Assembly (NCBI GenBank): GCA_947095585.1
Contig: OX352765.1
Location: forward strand, 73,453,976-73,517,975
Direction: 5' to 3'
DNA: 64,000 bases
DNA from: Nephrocerus scutellatus
Lineage: Eukaryota > Arthropoda > Insecta > Diptera > Pipunculidae
Below are positions 52,801-60,953 of the stretch, piece by piece. The position numbers and the translations under genes were made by a program. The notes under the pieces are model-generated. The model was not told the DNA's origin. It made no database searches and saw nothing but the letters and a program-made list of their open reading frames with translations. How positions within the stretch are numbered: the stretch's first letter is position 1; every line of letters starts with the position of its first letter.

Positions 52801-54901
52801 TTGATGTCGTGTTTCTTGTTGGCGAGCTAACGAGCGAGTTGGTAGACTGTGCTGTATGGTCTACTATCAGCGGCTTGTTGTGCTTGTGTTGCGATGTCAC
52901 TTAGCCATGCTCGTCTTTCCTAGCTGAACAGCCAAATTGTCGGTCCAGCTCCTTATACTTCCGCGCTAATGCGCTTTGCACGGCCCCCGAGGCAGCGTTT
53001 AACTCTACTTTGATGGATTGGCGTTTACGAATGGTGTTCCATGTTCTTTCTGATATCCATTCTTTTCTAGTTTTGTCGGGATAACGTAAAATCGTTGAGG
53101 CTGCTTCTGTTTCCTCTCATTTAGACTCTAGGGTTTGGGGCTGTATCTCAGAGAAAGACTGTTGTATGCGGGATACATATTGCAGTTTCACATCTGGGTC
53201 TTTCAGTTCTACTACAGCTGGCTTTCTCGTTATTTGACTTCGTGTGGATGAGTGGACCGCGAGCTTCAATCGGACACTGCCAACCACAAGGTTGTGGTCG
53301 CTGTAGACGTCGGCTTCTCTTCGGGTTCTAACGTCCAGCAACGATGATCGCCACTTGCGGCTTATAGCGATGTGATCAATCTGTTGTACATGTGATCAGG
53401 AGAGGTCCAGGCGGCTTTGTCAGCAAACCTTTCACCGTTGTCATTCATAGAACCAAGGGCGTGGTTTCCCATGACATGACATGTTCCTAATCACTGTTGT
53501 CGCTGCATGGGCAACACTAACGATAACCAATTGTTTTATAATAAGTTTCATCAAATTCTGACTAGTAGAAGCTGAGATGTACCAGTTCCCCTTTTCCATG
53601 CATTTCCATTATACGCGGCTCACATGAGGCGCGAGACGCATCACACGCGGAATATCAAAAATGCTGTGTGAGATATAGCTGCTCACAAAATTTCAACTCT
53701 CTAGGTCGTGTGAAAGGTTAAAAAATTACGACTTCACTTTTTGTTAACGCGTCAAGTTAACTCTCGATTTGTTAACATTATTTTCACTCCCTATAAAATG
53801 TTTTGTGTAATTTTTTTCTATATATGAAAATCGATTCTTAAGGAGTAAACTTCAAAAAAAGATTTTGGGGTCAGCGTTAACCAAATTTTAAAATGCCATA
53901 ACCAGCCCAGCACCGGACATTTTTATTTCAATTTCCGTTTTACCCGGCTAACGATTATAGACAGAACCAGTGCGTATTCTACCTGCTGTGTATCTGTCAG
54001 TCATAAAAAGGTGCTTTTGTCCATCAAATTCACACTCAATCACAGTTATATATGAAATGGTTGTATCCTTACTGGATTAACCCCAAGCCCAAGATTTAGC
54101 CCAATCCGTTGCTTATAGCTATTCAAAATTTACAACAACAAAAATACTACCACAGCACCGCGAGCTTCTCCGAACATAATTGGATGATTTTCAAAATAAC
54201 CTACCTCTCTTCTACATGAGCACCAGCATCTAACAGAAACTTAACCATTGCCGGATCCTCATTAACGATGGCAATATGTAGGACACTCTCGCCATAGTAT
54301 TCATCCGAGACATAAATATCAAGAATCAGCTTTGGATAAAATTTTAGTAATCTTTTAGCGAGATCCGCATGCAAAGAAGTTGCGTTGAGCAAGCACAAAT
54401 GCAGAATTGTTTCACCAACTGCTCCGCGTTCCTATACGAATACAAGAGTCAAAATGCATTAATTAAATAACCCAGTCATCAGAAGAAACTCCAAACTCTC
54501 ACATTCAAATTCCAGCAGACAAAGCGATAAGCTGTCGGATTGGCAATATATTCCGCTTCGGACACCTCCGGACAGTGGTCGTGAATATTGAAGTCCTCGT
54601 CAGGATTTTCAAGGGCACGAATTTCTGGAAATTGTTTATGCCTTGCCCGCTCCTTGTTACGCAGCAGAACCAACTTCGAAATGGGAAAATACCTTCCAGC
54701 ACCCTTGTTATATAAGAAGGGTTCGATTTTTGTTTTGATCGCGTGGTCGATCTCGGCGAACTGTTTGTTCTGACAAGCCCGCTTCATCATGTCGACAAGC
54801 AGTCCACCACCTTTTAGGTTGACAAATTTGTAGAGGGCCTGTGTGGAGACTCCTGCCTGTTTTTTAACGCCACTTGTTACGTTACTTTCGGTATTCCCCA
54901 T
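37668..54901 (-). CDS. nan: nanchung, TRPV cation channel (nine coding exons)
   Basis: Exons on the minus strand: 54901-54503, 54431-54205, 46301-45791, 45737-45380, 45324-45206, 38845-38738, 38654-38503, 38453-37919, 37835-37668. All junctions are GT-AG and keep frame, giving 858 residues, slightly longer than the fly protein. Family knowledge: Nan and Inactive form the TRPV channel of chordotonal neuron cilia needed for hearing, proprioception and gravity sensing. Seen: N-terminal [17 protein letters not shown], ankyrin repeats about 140-345, six membrane segments about 410-745, pore loop [10 protein letters not shown] near 700-708, S6 ending [14 protein letters not shown], and a charged C-tail. 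No defect despite about 15 kb of repeat-laden introns. Intron 5 hosts an antisense Kazal-like gene. Start: the first ATG of the conserved N-terminus. Confidence 0.96.
37919..38453 (-). CDS. nan: nan exon 8 (S5, pore, S6)
   Basis: Encodes [21 protein letters not shown]5 (about 640-668), the linker with [11 protein letters not shown], filter region LTNFGDYY, S6 (about 722-745) and the proximal C-tail. The acceptor is TTTCCAG at 38454-38460; two other AGs upstream would break the frame. Confidence 0.95.
38503..38654 (-). CDS. nan: nan exon 7 (S3-S4)
   Basis: Encodes [20 protein letters not shown], then [20 protein letters not shown]. Ends in phase 2 at CG, completed to Arg by exon 8. Confidence 0.93.
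38738..38845 (-). CDS. nan: nan exon 6 (S2 and S2-S3 linker)
   Basis: 36 codons: [20 protein letters not shown] and a basic linker ending MFVENL. Phase 0 at both ends. Confidence 0.93.
39350..40520 (+). mobile_element. RTE-like LINE copy D in nan intron 5
   Basis: Begins immediately after a HINE 5' end stub (CAATTCTCTATATTAAC, 39354-39370). 5' truncated. Carries [40 protein letters not shown], a catalytic box mutated to YAYDVD at about 39718, then [20 protein letters not shown] and a C-terminal WKDGVEK region; ends GTAGAGCCAAATATGATGATG. Frameshifts and stops; inactive. Confidence 0.85.
40521..41238. other. nan intron 5, upstream of nested gene
   Basis: AT-rich unique sequence; likely contains regulatory sequence of the nested Kazal-like gene, but no specific site is identified. 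Confidence 0.4.
41239..41275 (+). promoter_or_regulatory. core promoter of the nested Kazal-like gene
   Basis: TATAAAA at 41239-41245 and the fly initiator TCAGTT at 41270-41275 (A+1 at 41272, 33 bp downstream); another TCAGTT at 41259-41264 is nearer. Spacing of the second is right for a TATA/Inr promoter. Confidence 0.8.
41336..41725 (+). CDS. small secreted Kazal-like cysteine-rich protein
   Basis: Three exons, 41336-41384, 41445-41600 and 41673-41725, with good GT-AG sites, give 85 residues. The first 23 or so form a signal peptide ([20 protein letters not shown]). The mature part has eight cysteines: CPRAC, a [10 protein letters not shown] block, [15 protein letters not shown] and a C-terminal CLLDVC. 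The VCGYN...C...C pattern resembles Kazal serine-protease inhibitors, which present an inhibitory loop to proteases, but spacing is atypical, so protease inhibition is inferred. Neighbours: it sits inside nan intron 5 on the opposite strand with its own promoter and poly(A) signal. Short introns and intact frame indicate a working gene. It could be another defence or accessory-gland peptide type. Confidence 0.85.
41730..41735 (+). terminator. poly(A) signal of the Kazal-like gene
   Basis: AATAAA five bases after the stop codon; a second AATAAA-type string occurs near 41898. Confidence 0.6.
42085..42780 (+). mobile_element. RTE-like endonuclease relic
   Basis: Plus-strand pieces [13 protein letters not shown] (42090-), [18 protein letters not shown], [19 protein letters not shown] and a DHH-type motif near 42670, interrupted by stops. 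This is the endonuclease half of an RTE-like LINE without its reverse transcriptase. Confidence 0.7.
42935..43400 (+). repeat. GCGTG-rich degenerate repeat block 1
   Basis: Successive diverged units contain CTTTTTAACC/CTTTCACACGACC, TAGAGAGCTGAAATTT, CTCA/GCACTC and GTGTGACGCGTGTG. Unit length about 130-200 bp. Same family at 44365-44840 and inverted at 53540-53745. Confidence 0.6.
43598..44349 (+). mobile_element. HINE-like element 11
   Basis: 5' end AAATCATCTATATTAAC, (GGCT)n slot, four monomers with high-GC spacers, an insert mentioning GCCGCGTTCGTATTCC and GCCGCGACTCGCGTTCTCC, and the 3' end TTTTTATGGGTTGTTTT. Lies between two GCGTG repeat blocks. Confidence 0.75.
44365..44840 (+). repeat. 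GCGTG-rich degenerate repeat block 2
   Basis: At least three units: each has CTTTCACACATCCTAAAGTG or similar, GCTGAAATTTGGTGAGCAGC and CTCAGCCTCATGGG, then a variable GCGTGT stretch. Tandem rather than dispersed here. Confidence 0.65.
45206..45324 (-). CDS. nan: nan exon 5 (S1-S2 loop)
   Basis: Encodes the acidic extracellular loop [20 protein letters not shown], then [20 protein letters not shown]; donor GTGAGT at 45205. The following 6.36-kb intron holds the nested gene. Confidence 0.92.
45380..45737 (-). CDS. nan: nan exon 4 (S1)
   Basis: Begins [20 protein letters not shown], with S1 about residues 410-430 ([18 protein letters not shown]), and ends in phase 1 after KDY. Confidence 0.95.
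45791..46301 (-). CDS. nan: nan exon 3 (ankyrin repeats)
   Basis: Starts [13 protein letters not shown] after a split Arg; ankyrin signatures [30 protein letters not shown] and [16 protein letters not shown]. The donor chosen, GTACCG at 45790, is weak, but the stronger GTATGT five bases on would put exon 4 out of frame. Confidence 0.93.
46302..46740 (-). other. nan intron 2 with an unexplained frame
   Basis: 46402-46668 on the minus strand is open for 88 codons (...[18 protein letters not shown]...) with mixed composition and no recognised family. It lacks an obvious acceptor, so it is not added to nan. A retroelement remnant is the likeliest source. Confidence 0.3.
46741..47356. repeat. dispersed repeat fragments in nan intron 2
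   Basis: 46850-46915 and 47225-47290 share GTATATCTCGGCTT, TACCAGTCA and TTTTAAAACAATTG, also found inverted at 53505-53585. A (GAAGGC)n run sits at 46921-46941. 46935-46990 is an inverted match to 27178-27225. Confidence 0.55.
47357..47470. repeat. TGTTGTTGTC minisatellite
   Basis: About eight copies of a 12-bp unit CTGTTGTTGTTG with minor length change. It produces a spurious Val/Cys/Leu frame on the plus strand. Confidence 0.85.
48038..49705 (-). CDS. reverse transcriptase part of jockey-like ORF2
   Basis: A 555-codon open frame; the reading actually extends upstream in frame ([12 protein letters not shown]). The domain copies element RNA at its insertion site. Motifs in order: [81 protein letters not shown] (the usual GVPQGS is GVPQMS) and the catalytic FADDTAIG, then the thumb with [17 protein letters not shown]. 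Open throughout, but the substituted motif and the upstream endonuclease frameshifts make activity unlikely. Confidence 0.9.
   Translation of the reverse strand: MEGKINLQVPIRNAHHLEDELEQLNETIHYAALASTPIIQNKMKLNISYPMKVRELVREKRRARKTWQITRTPENKKILNNLGNSLKSLLKEVKNASINRYLVSLTDEKNSDYSLWKATKGLKRPKMQVPPLKKEDGTWARGPKEKADLFAEYLEDTFQPLPRQTANENIMPIHRVDDFDIRLVTLKELKEEVKSNMNVKKAPGYDLITCQIIKALPDKGFRKLLHIINASFRLKYVPWQWKVAEVIMIAKPDKPPNDKKSYRPISLLPIMSKLFEKLLLKRLKPIIEERQLIPPHKFGFREKHSTIEQVHRITKIMERTLERKKVCSSIFLDVAKAFDKVWHSGLEFKLHRDLPRQFYAILRSYLFNRHFRVKYEDEYSELKKISAGVPQMSVLGPILYLLYTSDIPTTNEGTIATFADDTAIGTNVADATSKLQKITNAVCNWTQRWRIKLNETKSTHINFTYQKASHLPIEINSRPVPYANKAKYLGMTLDAKLKWREHVKKKKDEIKKHAAKHEIRLQKHGNPYIRHIIDNPVVERRLQRMRPLDLVNIPN
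49710..50399 (-). pseudogene. endonuclease part of jockey-like ORF2, frameshifted
   Basis: Opens near 50399 with [20 protein letters not shown] (AP-endonuclease start). Later segments [20 protein letters not shown] and [18 protein letters not shown], then, after a frame change near 49935, [20 protein letters not shown] and SDHG; a second frame change near 49790 precedes the reverse transcriptase. Confidence 0.85.
50416..50829 (-). CDS. jockey-like ORF1 (gag), 5' truncated
   Basis: 137 codons with three zinc knuckles: [27 protein letters not shown] and [15 protein letters not shown]. This is the nucleic-acid-binding C-terminal half of a LINE gag protein; the N-terminal half is missing. The tail is Q/N/S-rich. 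ORF2 follows after about 16 bp. Confidence 0.85.
   Translation of the reverse strand: MRRRSTTRIPQCKKCQAFNHTQRYCGQDQRCVKCSGNYITQACTIGRDVPAKCTNCKGQHPANYRGCEVAKQLQKLRDKSRNQPQILENRRVQISNQSDQNPQLSNSGQRRSFAQVVKDQSNLNSMILDQLKKMQLP
50830..51079 (-). mobile_element. tRNA-derived SINE copy 4
   Basis: Minus-strand head GGGCGCCGTGGCTCTAGTAG, B-box region GGTCCGAATC, family body, (ATT)n tail at 50832-50850 next to the jockey 5' truncation point. CAATAAA on both sides (50827-50833 and 51086-51092) may be the target duplication. Confidence 0.75.
51392..52175 (-). mobile_element. HINE-like element 13, outer
   Basis: 3' end at 51392-51420 (AAAACCATAAAATTG) and first monomers to 51548; resumes after the inner copy at 52059 with GTATGGGAGCCACCGACC to about 52175. 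5' end lost. Confidence 0.65.
51549..52058 (-). mobile_element. HINE-like element 12, nested in element 13
   Basis: Complete copy with 3' end AAAACAACCCATAAAAATT, (CA)n at 51606-51630, cargo, two monomers, (CCAG)n and 5' end GTTAATATAGAGAATTT. Inserted at an A-run (T-run on its own strand) of element 13. Confidence 0.8.
52180..53480 (-). mobile_element. RTE-like LINE fragment, second family
   Basis: Endonuclease end [20 protein letters not shown] (53117-53341), a linker [20 protein letters not shown], and the reverse-transcriptase start [40 protein letters not shown]. Different from copies A-D; related to 61850-62190. Broken. Confidence 0.75.
53505..53745 (-). repeat. inverted copy of nan-intron repeats
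   Basis: 53505-53585 matches 46850-46915, and 53600-53740 matches the GCGTG units (GCTCACAAAATTTCAACTCT, CTAGGTCGTGTGAAAGG). Confidence 0.55.
54205..54431 (-). CDS. nan: nan exon 2 (first ankyrin repeats)
   Basis: Encodes [20 protein letters not shown] and [20 protein letters not shown], two ankyrin repeats, ending in phase 2 after HVEE. Confidence 0.93.
54503..54901 (-). CDS. nan: nan exon 1 (start)
   Basis: 133 codons from the start [43 protein letters not shown], ending RFVCWNLN; donor GTGAGA. Confidence 0.95.
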
Positions 54902-55799
54902 AATAGTCGAGACGTTACTCGATTATGACCAGATCAGAACCAAATTCCTTACCCTCTTCTTCTAACGAAGCCTAAGAACTTTGGAGCCTTTTTTTTTGTT
55001 ATAACATTGTCACGTACACGTTTTTAGTTTACAATAAAATATACTTAAGAAAATTCTTAAAATTGTCTTGAGTCTTAAAACGTTAAATGAAAATAAGTGG
55101 TCAATCGATTAAACATGCGTTTCTACCTACTAACACAACATTCTTCTATTTGTGGTTACTAAGGAAGGCAATAAATATTTATTTTTGCTTCCAAAAAAAT
55201 ACTTGGTTTTGTTTAAGTGAAGCACGTGTACAGCACAGGCTTACTATCCGTTGTTGTTGTTACCAAAACCAAAATATTTACGTTTTTTCAGTTTGGTTTA
55301 CCTGGATGCTGCCTGAAAGTGTAGTACTAGAATTTGTAAGAAAATTGTATAAGCAGAGTTCTTGTATAATAATAAAGGATGATCTTAATTTATGATGATG
55401 AAGTATTCAATTTTATTTCGCAGTCTTAGAAGTATAAGTCGGAAACAATAGAAAATACTTCCTGAGATCCATACACAACAAGGCAAGTCTGTAAAAGAAC
55501 TGGCACCAGTTGTTATAGCATTTCTTGGATTGAATAAATAAATCTGTTAAGCTTGTAAGTTTTTTCTCTAAATATAAAAATTACGAGTGCTGGGATTTAC
55601 GAGGATTAATGTGTAAACATTTTAGTTTGTATCGTATTCGTATTTCTTTAACGATAAGTTAGTCAAATTTGAAATTGACGAAAAAAAATTTAACCTCGCT
55701 TGATACATTTAATTATTAATATTTTGACAAGCTTCGGAAAGGGGAAAAGTTCTTGAGTCTAGTGGCTAGTTCGTTGGACTTCTGAGCAAGACATTCGAT
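54902..55799 (-). promoter_or_regulatory. nan: nan 5' flank
   Basis: Upstream of the nan start. No TATA box at a credible distance. A forkhead-like TTGTAAACT core occurs on the minus strand near 55030, worth noting because chordotonal genes are regulated by Fd3F and RFX in flies, but one short match is weak. The rest, to 55799, is AT-rich and empty. Confidence 0.3.
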
Positions 55800-56588
55800 G
55801 TTTTTCATGTAAATTTTCTAATAAGAGATACAAATAATGTGTTGAAAATTTGAAGGAAATCGATCTAATGTTTAAAAAATGTACATGGGCAACACTCGGG
55901 TCTCAGGACCTGATCACTCCAAAAATTTTGCAAAAAGTTTTGTCCATCGGAGATGTGTTTAAAATTTGAAAAAAAAATCGGGCTTATTTTTAAAAAATTT
56001 ATGTGCGCTCAGGATACACATGTGTAAACAATTTGAAGAAAATCGGGTTAATTTTTTTAAAAAAAATTTTTTTACAAAACGGCCTGGAGTCTCCAAAATT
56101 TTTACAAAAAGTATTGTCCATTGGAGATACACATGTGTATAAAATTTGAAGGAAATCGTGTTGATTTTTTTAAAAAATTTGTATGGGGCCTCACGTCCCC
56201 GGTGACCGGGGTCTCCAACATTTTTACAAATAGTGTTGTCCATCGGAGATACACATGTGTATAAAATTTGAAGAAAACCGGGTTAATTTTTTAAAAAATT
56301 TGTATGGGGACTCACGACCCCGCGGCCCGCGGTCCCAAAGTTTTTTACAAAAAGTGGTGTCCATCGGAGATACAAATGTATATACAATTTGAAGAAAATC
56401 GGGTTAATTTTTTAAAATATTTGTATGGAAGGCTCCCGACCCCGAGGACCGAGGGCCCCCAAATTTTAATAGCAGTTTTGTCAAATTTCAATGAAATCGG
56501 AAAGTGGGTTAAAAATTAATCACAATATTCCACGACAAACAAACAAACAAACGAACACACGGGCACGCGAATTTAATATAGAGATTTT
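55800..56588 (-). mobile_element. HINE-like element 14
   Basis: Reverse orientation, at least six monomers, (AAAC)n slot near 56538, right end GCGAATTTAATATAGAGA. The 3' end at 55800 is diverged. Confidence 0.7.
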
Positions 56589-56602
56589 TAAAACCAAAAC
56601 CG

Positions 56603-56805
56603 GTTTTCACGGTCCCACTTCTTGCTAATGTATAACAATCGTCCGAGAGTAGTAACTTTCACGGAAAGCTTCTCAACTCGCCTTTTCGTTTCAATTGTAG
56701 CTCCCTTCCATTTGTATCCAAATATATAACACGCACAACATGAGTGGTCGCGAGGACCTACCTTGGACGTTGGATCGCAACAGTCTGTCGCGCCAAATAT
56801 TATTA
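56603..56805 (+). mobile_element. tRNA-derived SINE copy 5, headless
   Basis: Lacks the tRNA head; keeps TTTTCACGGTCCCACTT, GAAAGCTTCTCAACTCGCC, and the tail GCGCCAAATATTATTA. Starts 15 bp after the 5' end of HINE element 14. Confidence 0.7.
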
Positions 56806-57262
56806 AAAAACGGAATAGCCGGAAATGAGGCGGCTACAGTTTGGGAAGCTTCATAAGAAATCGTTTCCGTTTTCTTGATCAATTTCAACTAAACATATTA
56901 CTTACAATCTGGAATCAAACAAACGTGGTAACACCTTTTCTGGCCGGGCATGTGTGGTGGCTGCCGACATTAGTGACGAACCTATATACTTTTCAGGATC
57001 GTCGAGATGAAGAGTGGTGGAAAGAATGGTGCTCTGTGACCGGGTGTTGTAGTGGGTTTTCCGATATCCAGGACAGGGCTGTCATAGGGGTGAGTTTTCG
57101 GGATCGCTGTGATGGTATATCACCGCTATAAGGAAGTGGTCAGTGGAAGAAGGGTTTGGGGTTATTAATGTCAAATTATACAAAAGTGCGACATCGGACA
57201 TTTAGTTCATAATACAGAAAGTTGTAAGCATTACTGAAACCCTGTAAAACCAATCAATTACT
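56806..57262. other. unassigned intergenic
   Basis: The 96-codon plus-strand frame at 56841-57131 has no family features and is not called. Confidence 0.35.
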
Positions 57263-57610
57263 AAAAAAAACAGCCCATAAATTTTTTTTGTGAATTCTCT
57301 AATCGGAGATACACATGTTATAAAACTTAAAGAAAATCGGGTACATTTTAAAAAAAAATTGTATGGGAGTCTCCCAAACCCGGGGCATTATCACTTTTTC
57401 ACAAAACATTTTTACAAAAAATGTTGTCAATCGGAGATACACATGTGTATTAAATTTGAAGAAAATCGGATAAATTTTGTAACCCCGAGGCCCGAAAGTA
57501 GAAAGAAGAAATTGTTGTCATCGGAGATACACAATTCTGCAAAGTTTTAATAAAATCGGGCTTTAGGATGTGTGTTAAAAATTTATCACAAGGGCACGCG
57601 AGGTTAATTT
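57263..57610 (-). mobile_element. HINE-like element 15, short
   Basis: 3' end AAACAGCCCATAAATTTTT, two monomers, then GTGTGTTAAAAATTTATCAC and CACGCGAGGTTAATTTAATA at right; microsatellite slot absent. Confidence 0.65.
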
Positions 57611-57979
57611 AATAAATCGCATTCAACAAAAAAAAATTGAGTGCATGTAACCTTGACACGCAGCTGAAGTGAAACTTCTTTGATGTTGTTGTGGAGAACC
57701 AGATCTATCTTTCTATTCTATCCTTTTATTCTCTCTCTCTCTCTCATTCTTTTATTTGCCTCTCATCAAATAAGTCTCGACCTTGAGTCTTGATTTATAT
57801 TTCATAGAGTTAAGTTCTAATAAAATATAATTTAGCTTGTACCTCTTTCGTATTACTACCGAGTTACAACAGATGTGGCCGATATTTAGATTAAATTAAT
57901 AAAACAAAGAATAAAGGACTTAGTTTATGTTTGGATAGATATGATAAAAAGATTGATAAAATATTCAGGTGGTGTTTAC

Positions 57980-58550
57980 GTGCAAGCGTTAAGACACCGA
58001 AAAAACCCTCAAAAAACACATAAAAGACCCTCAAAGGACCCTCAAAAGCCCACCAAAAGATCCAAAAAGACCCCCAAAAAAACCCTCAAAAGAACCGCAA
58101 AAAACCATCAAATACCCCCCAATTCATTCCCAAAAGCACCACTCCAAACATCACCAAAAGACCTTGACAAGAACACCAAGAGACCCCTAAAAGATCACCA
58201 ATAGCCCCCCGAAATTACCCTCAAGCGACCCCAAAGATCCCACGAAAGACCCCACAGAAAGAAGCCACAAAAGACCCTGAATTAACCCCAAAAGATCCAC
58301 AAAAGACCATCAAATACCCCTAAAAGACTCCCAAAAAGACCACAAAAAGAACCCCAAGACTCCCAAAAGAACCTAAAAAGACCCCAAACGACCCCAAAAG
58401 ATCCCAAAAAGAAAAAAAAGACTCAAAAGACTCCACAAAGGCCCCCACAGACCCCCAAAAAGATCCTTAAAATACCCCGAAAATACAACAAAAAGACTAC
58501 ATAAAAAAACACCAAACGACCCCCAAAGGAACCTCAAATGGGATAGCAGG
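57980..58550. repeat. degenerate C/A-tract array 1
   Basis: About 570 bp of loosely repeated units such as GACCCTCAAAA and GACCCCCAAAAG, spacing near 10-11 bp, almost free of T on the plus strand. It yields a Lys/Pro/Thr-rich open frame at 57941-58204 that is not considered a gene. Confidence 0.75.
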
Positions 58551-58845
58551 CAGACAGACAGACTTTTAATCTTGTTTTAAACATTAAATTAATTAGCGCT
58601 GTTTTTAATTTATATGATTTCTTTACATTACATTATTTTAACACTTCTTAATATATTATTATTACATATTATAGATTTCTATTAATAAGATTTCTGAACG
58701 TTTAATTTATTTTATAACAGTTCTAATTGATCTGGATTATTATATTTTCTACCTCTTAGCGGTGGAGGGTTTAAAGTTTTAAGTATTATTTTATTTTATA
58801 CTTTATAGTTTTTAATGAATTATATATATACTTTGAATGGAGGAT
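58551..58845. other. AT-rich spacer between arrays
   Basis: A short (CAGA)n at 58545-58562, then AT-rich sequence with nothing recognisable. Confidence 0.45.
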
Positions 58846-59300
58846 ATGAAAGCCTCCCAAAGACCCCCAAGGCCATCCCAAAAGTCCACCTCTAGACCCC
58901 CTCAAGCCCTACTCAAGACCACCTCAAGACCGCCTCAAGGTAACCTCAAGACAACCTCAAGACCTCCTCAAGACACCCCTCAGCCCGCACCCTTAAGATC
59001 CCTTTAGGACCCTACGAAAGACTGTTACAAAACTCATTAAAGACCCTCCTCAAAATCACCTGAGGACCCTCTATCAAGTACCCATCATGACTTCCTCAAG
59101 ACCCACCCCCTCCACACCCCTCTCAAAGCTTCCTCAAGACTCCTGTCAACTCAAGACAACGTCAAGGCCACCTCAAGACAACCTCAAGACCTCCTCAAGA
59201 CAACCTCGACACTCCTCAACTCGCACCCTTAAGACCCCCCAAGACCTCTTTAAGACCCCATGAAAGACTATCTCAAAACTCCCTAAAGACCCTCCTCTTG
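58846..59300. repeat. degenerate C/A-tract array 2
   Basis: Units of the CCTCAAGACC type (CTCAAGACAACCTCAAGACC), again near 10-11 bp, with fewer A's per tract than array 1. Confidence 0.75.
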
Positions 59301-59425
59301 CAGTGCAGGTGTTCGTGCTTTGCAAAAGTTCGTAATGAATATCAATCTCACTCATAAGTTTTCTCCTCCCCGTAAATAGACGGACGCGTCCATTTAAAAG
59401 GACCTCAGCTACACTATTGAGTTAA

Positions 59426-59689
59426 TAGTAATATCGGCGCGTCAGACCATGCGGCTCAAGGCATGACTTCTCGCAACCATTTGTGTTGAGCATGCATATT
59501 TTTGCACACAAATGGAGGGACCCCTACAATTTAATGCCGGATCCGAACGGCGAATTGAGAAGCTTTCAGTGACAAGTTATTACTCTCGGACTTTCGCGAG
59601 AGTTGGGACACCGTGAAAAATACTTTGGTGTTACTGGGATTCGAACCATGAACCCCCTGCTCCTATCCACTGAGCCACGGCGCCCACAT
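59426..59689 (-). mobile_element. tRNA-derived SINE copy 6, complete with target duplication
   Basis: Best copy. The 13-bp duplication ACTATTGAGTTAA flanks it (59413-59425 and 59690-59702). On the minus strand it starts GTGGGCGCCGTGGCTCAGTG; A-box region at 59667-59677, B box GGTTCGAATCC at 59637-59647, then the body and a TATTACTA tail. Inserted just past the end of the drebrin-like gene. Confidence 0.9.
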
Positions 59690-59742
59690 ACTATTGAGTT
59701 AAGGAAACAAATAAATCACCTTTCACAACGAATAGCAATTGA

Positions 59743-60813
59743 TTTATTGTTTTTATTTTATTTTTGAATTAAATATAATATAAAAAAATTAATTTTATAA
59801 TAATTTGCTTCATCCTTTAGATTTAGATCTTACTCGCGCACTTTGTTGTCCTTCTGTGTATCACTAACATTAAACGTTAAAGTTTACATTTGTTGTTGCC
59901 GTCGTTCATGATTTATATAAATAAATGTTGTTCAATTCAATATTACGTTAATATAATAATAAAAACATGCATCTAATTTTTACAATCACTTTTGTCTTAA
60001 CAACTAAATACTTATTCAATATTACAAGTAAAACCGAAATAAAGTTAATGTAATGTACTTGGAAAAGCCTTAAACTAATTGCTAAATATTTTATAGATTT
60101 AAAAACAAAAATTACATGATTGGTGGAATTAAAAATACGTGTCTTTAATAAAAGAAATTAGAAAAGAGTCAACAATATGTTTAGAAAATACAATTTTTTT
60201 TAATGAAAAGGAAACTTTGTTTTTTTTTTAAATGCTTGGCACTAAGGGTGAAATTTCTTCGCACATGTGTTTGTCTAATTCTAAATATATAGAAAAATGG
60301 GTAATATAAGTATACATATCTTTTAACCTTGTAGCTAAACATTATAGTGGGCGGGTATTGTTTTAATATAATAATGAATAGTATTATATATAAGTAAATT
60401 GTGTTCTATATAAATTATTTGTATGTAAAAAAGTTCTACATTGAATGTGTTCGTATCAAAAAGGACAGTTACGTTGTTGGGGTTTTTTTTTATTTTTTAT
60501 ATAAGTGTATTAAGTTGCACTACATCTAGAAAAAACAATAATAAATAAATTGAAGGTAGACTAGTTGTTGTTATAAAGATTTAAGATTATTCCTGTAAAA
60601 TACTTTAACATTAACTTTCAACTTTCAAAAATCTCTGCTGGCTATTGGTGTATTAGAGTTATTGTTAATATGTGCTGTCTGCTGTGTATTTGTTTAAATA
60701 GAAAACCGAAAAATGGGAAATGAAGGATGAAATGCAAAGAATTCTCTTCCGTTAAATATTTTACTTAAATTGAAAGCGACCAGTTTTTTTTCAAAGAAAT
60801 GTTGGTAAATTTT
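59743..60813 (-). other. 3' UTR of the drebrin-like gene
   Basis: About 1.07 kb of AT-rich sequence after the stop, with AATAAA on the minus strand at 59743-59748 as the likely last poly(A) signal. No other gene is seen. Confidence 0.55.
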
Positions 60814-60953
60814 TCAGTTTAACAACTCGACGTAATTCGCCGGAAACAGTCCATAAGTTCCATCAGGCCCAAGTCCTTGCCACCAACCTTCATCGATTTG
60901 ATCGATATGCGTAATAACATCACCAGGATCGAACGTAATTTCTGATTCATCAG
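60814..60953 (-). CDS. drebrin-like/Abp1 protein, last exon (SH3 domain)
   Basis: The minus strand encodes 46 residues plus stop, entering in phase 1 after acceptor [27 protein letters not shown], then [12 protein letters not shown] and [13 protein letters not shown]. This is the C-terminal part of an SH3 domain: acidic RT-loop end, WW of the peptide-binding groove and the ALYDY-family ending FPANYVEL. The GPDG insertion and C-terminal position match drebrin-like (DBNL/Abp1) proteins, actin-binding adaptors linking actin to endocytosis; cortactin, the alternative, lacks GPDG. The remaining exons lie beyond the window's right edge. Confidence 0.85.

Noticed and set aside
57941..58204. 87-codon Lys/Pro/Thr-rich frame
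   Set aside because: It is simply the translation of the degenerate C/A repeat array, which runs on for 300 bp beyond the frame.
59637..59689. tRNA gene
   Set aside because: A and B boxes are present, but the sequence is the head of a dispersed SINE with target duplications and does not keep a full cloverleaf.
60814..60953. cortactin as the identity of the SH3 exon
   Set aside because: The GPDG insertion between WWQGL and [11 protein letters not shown] fits drebrin-like proteins; cortactin has a shorter loop there.
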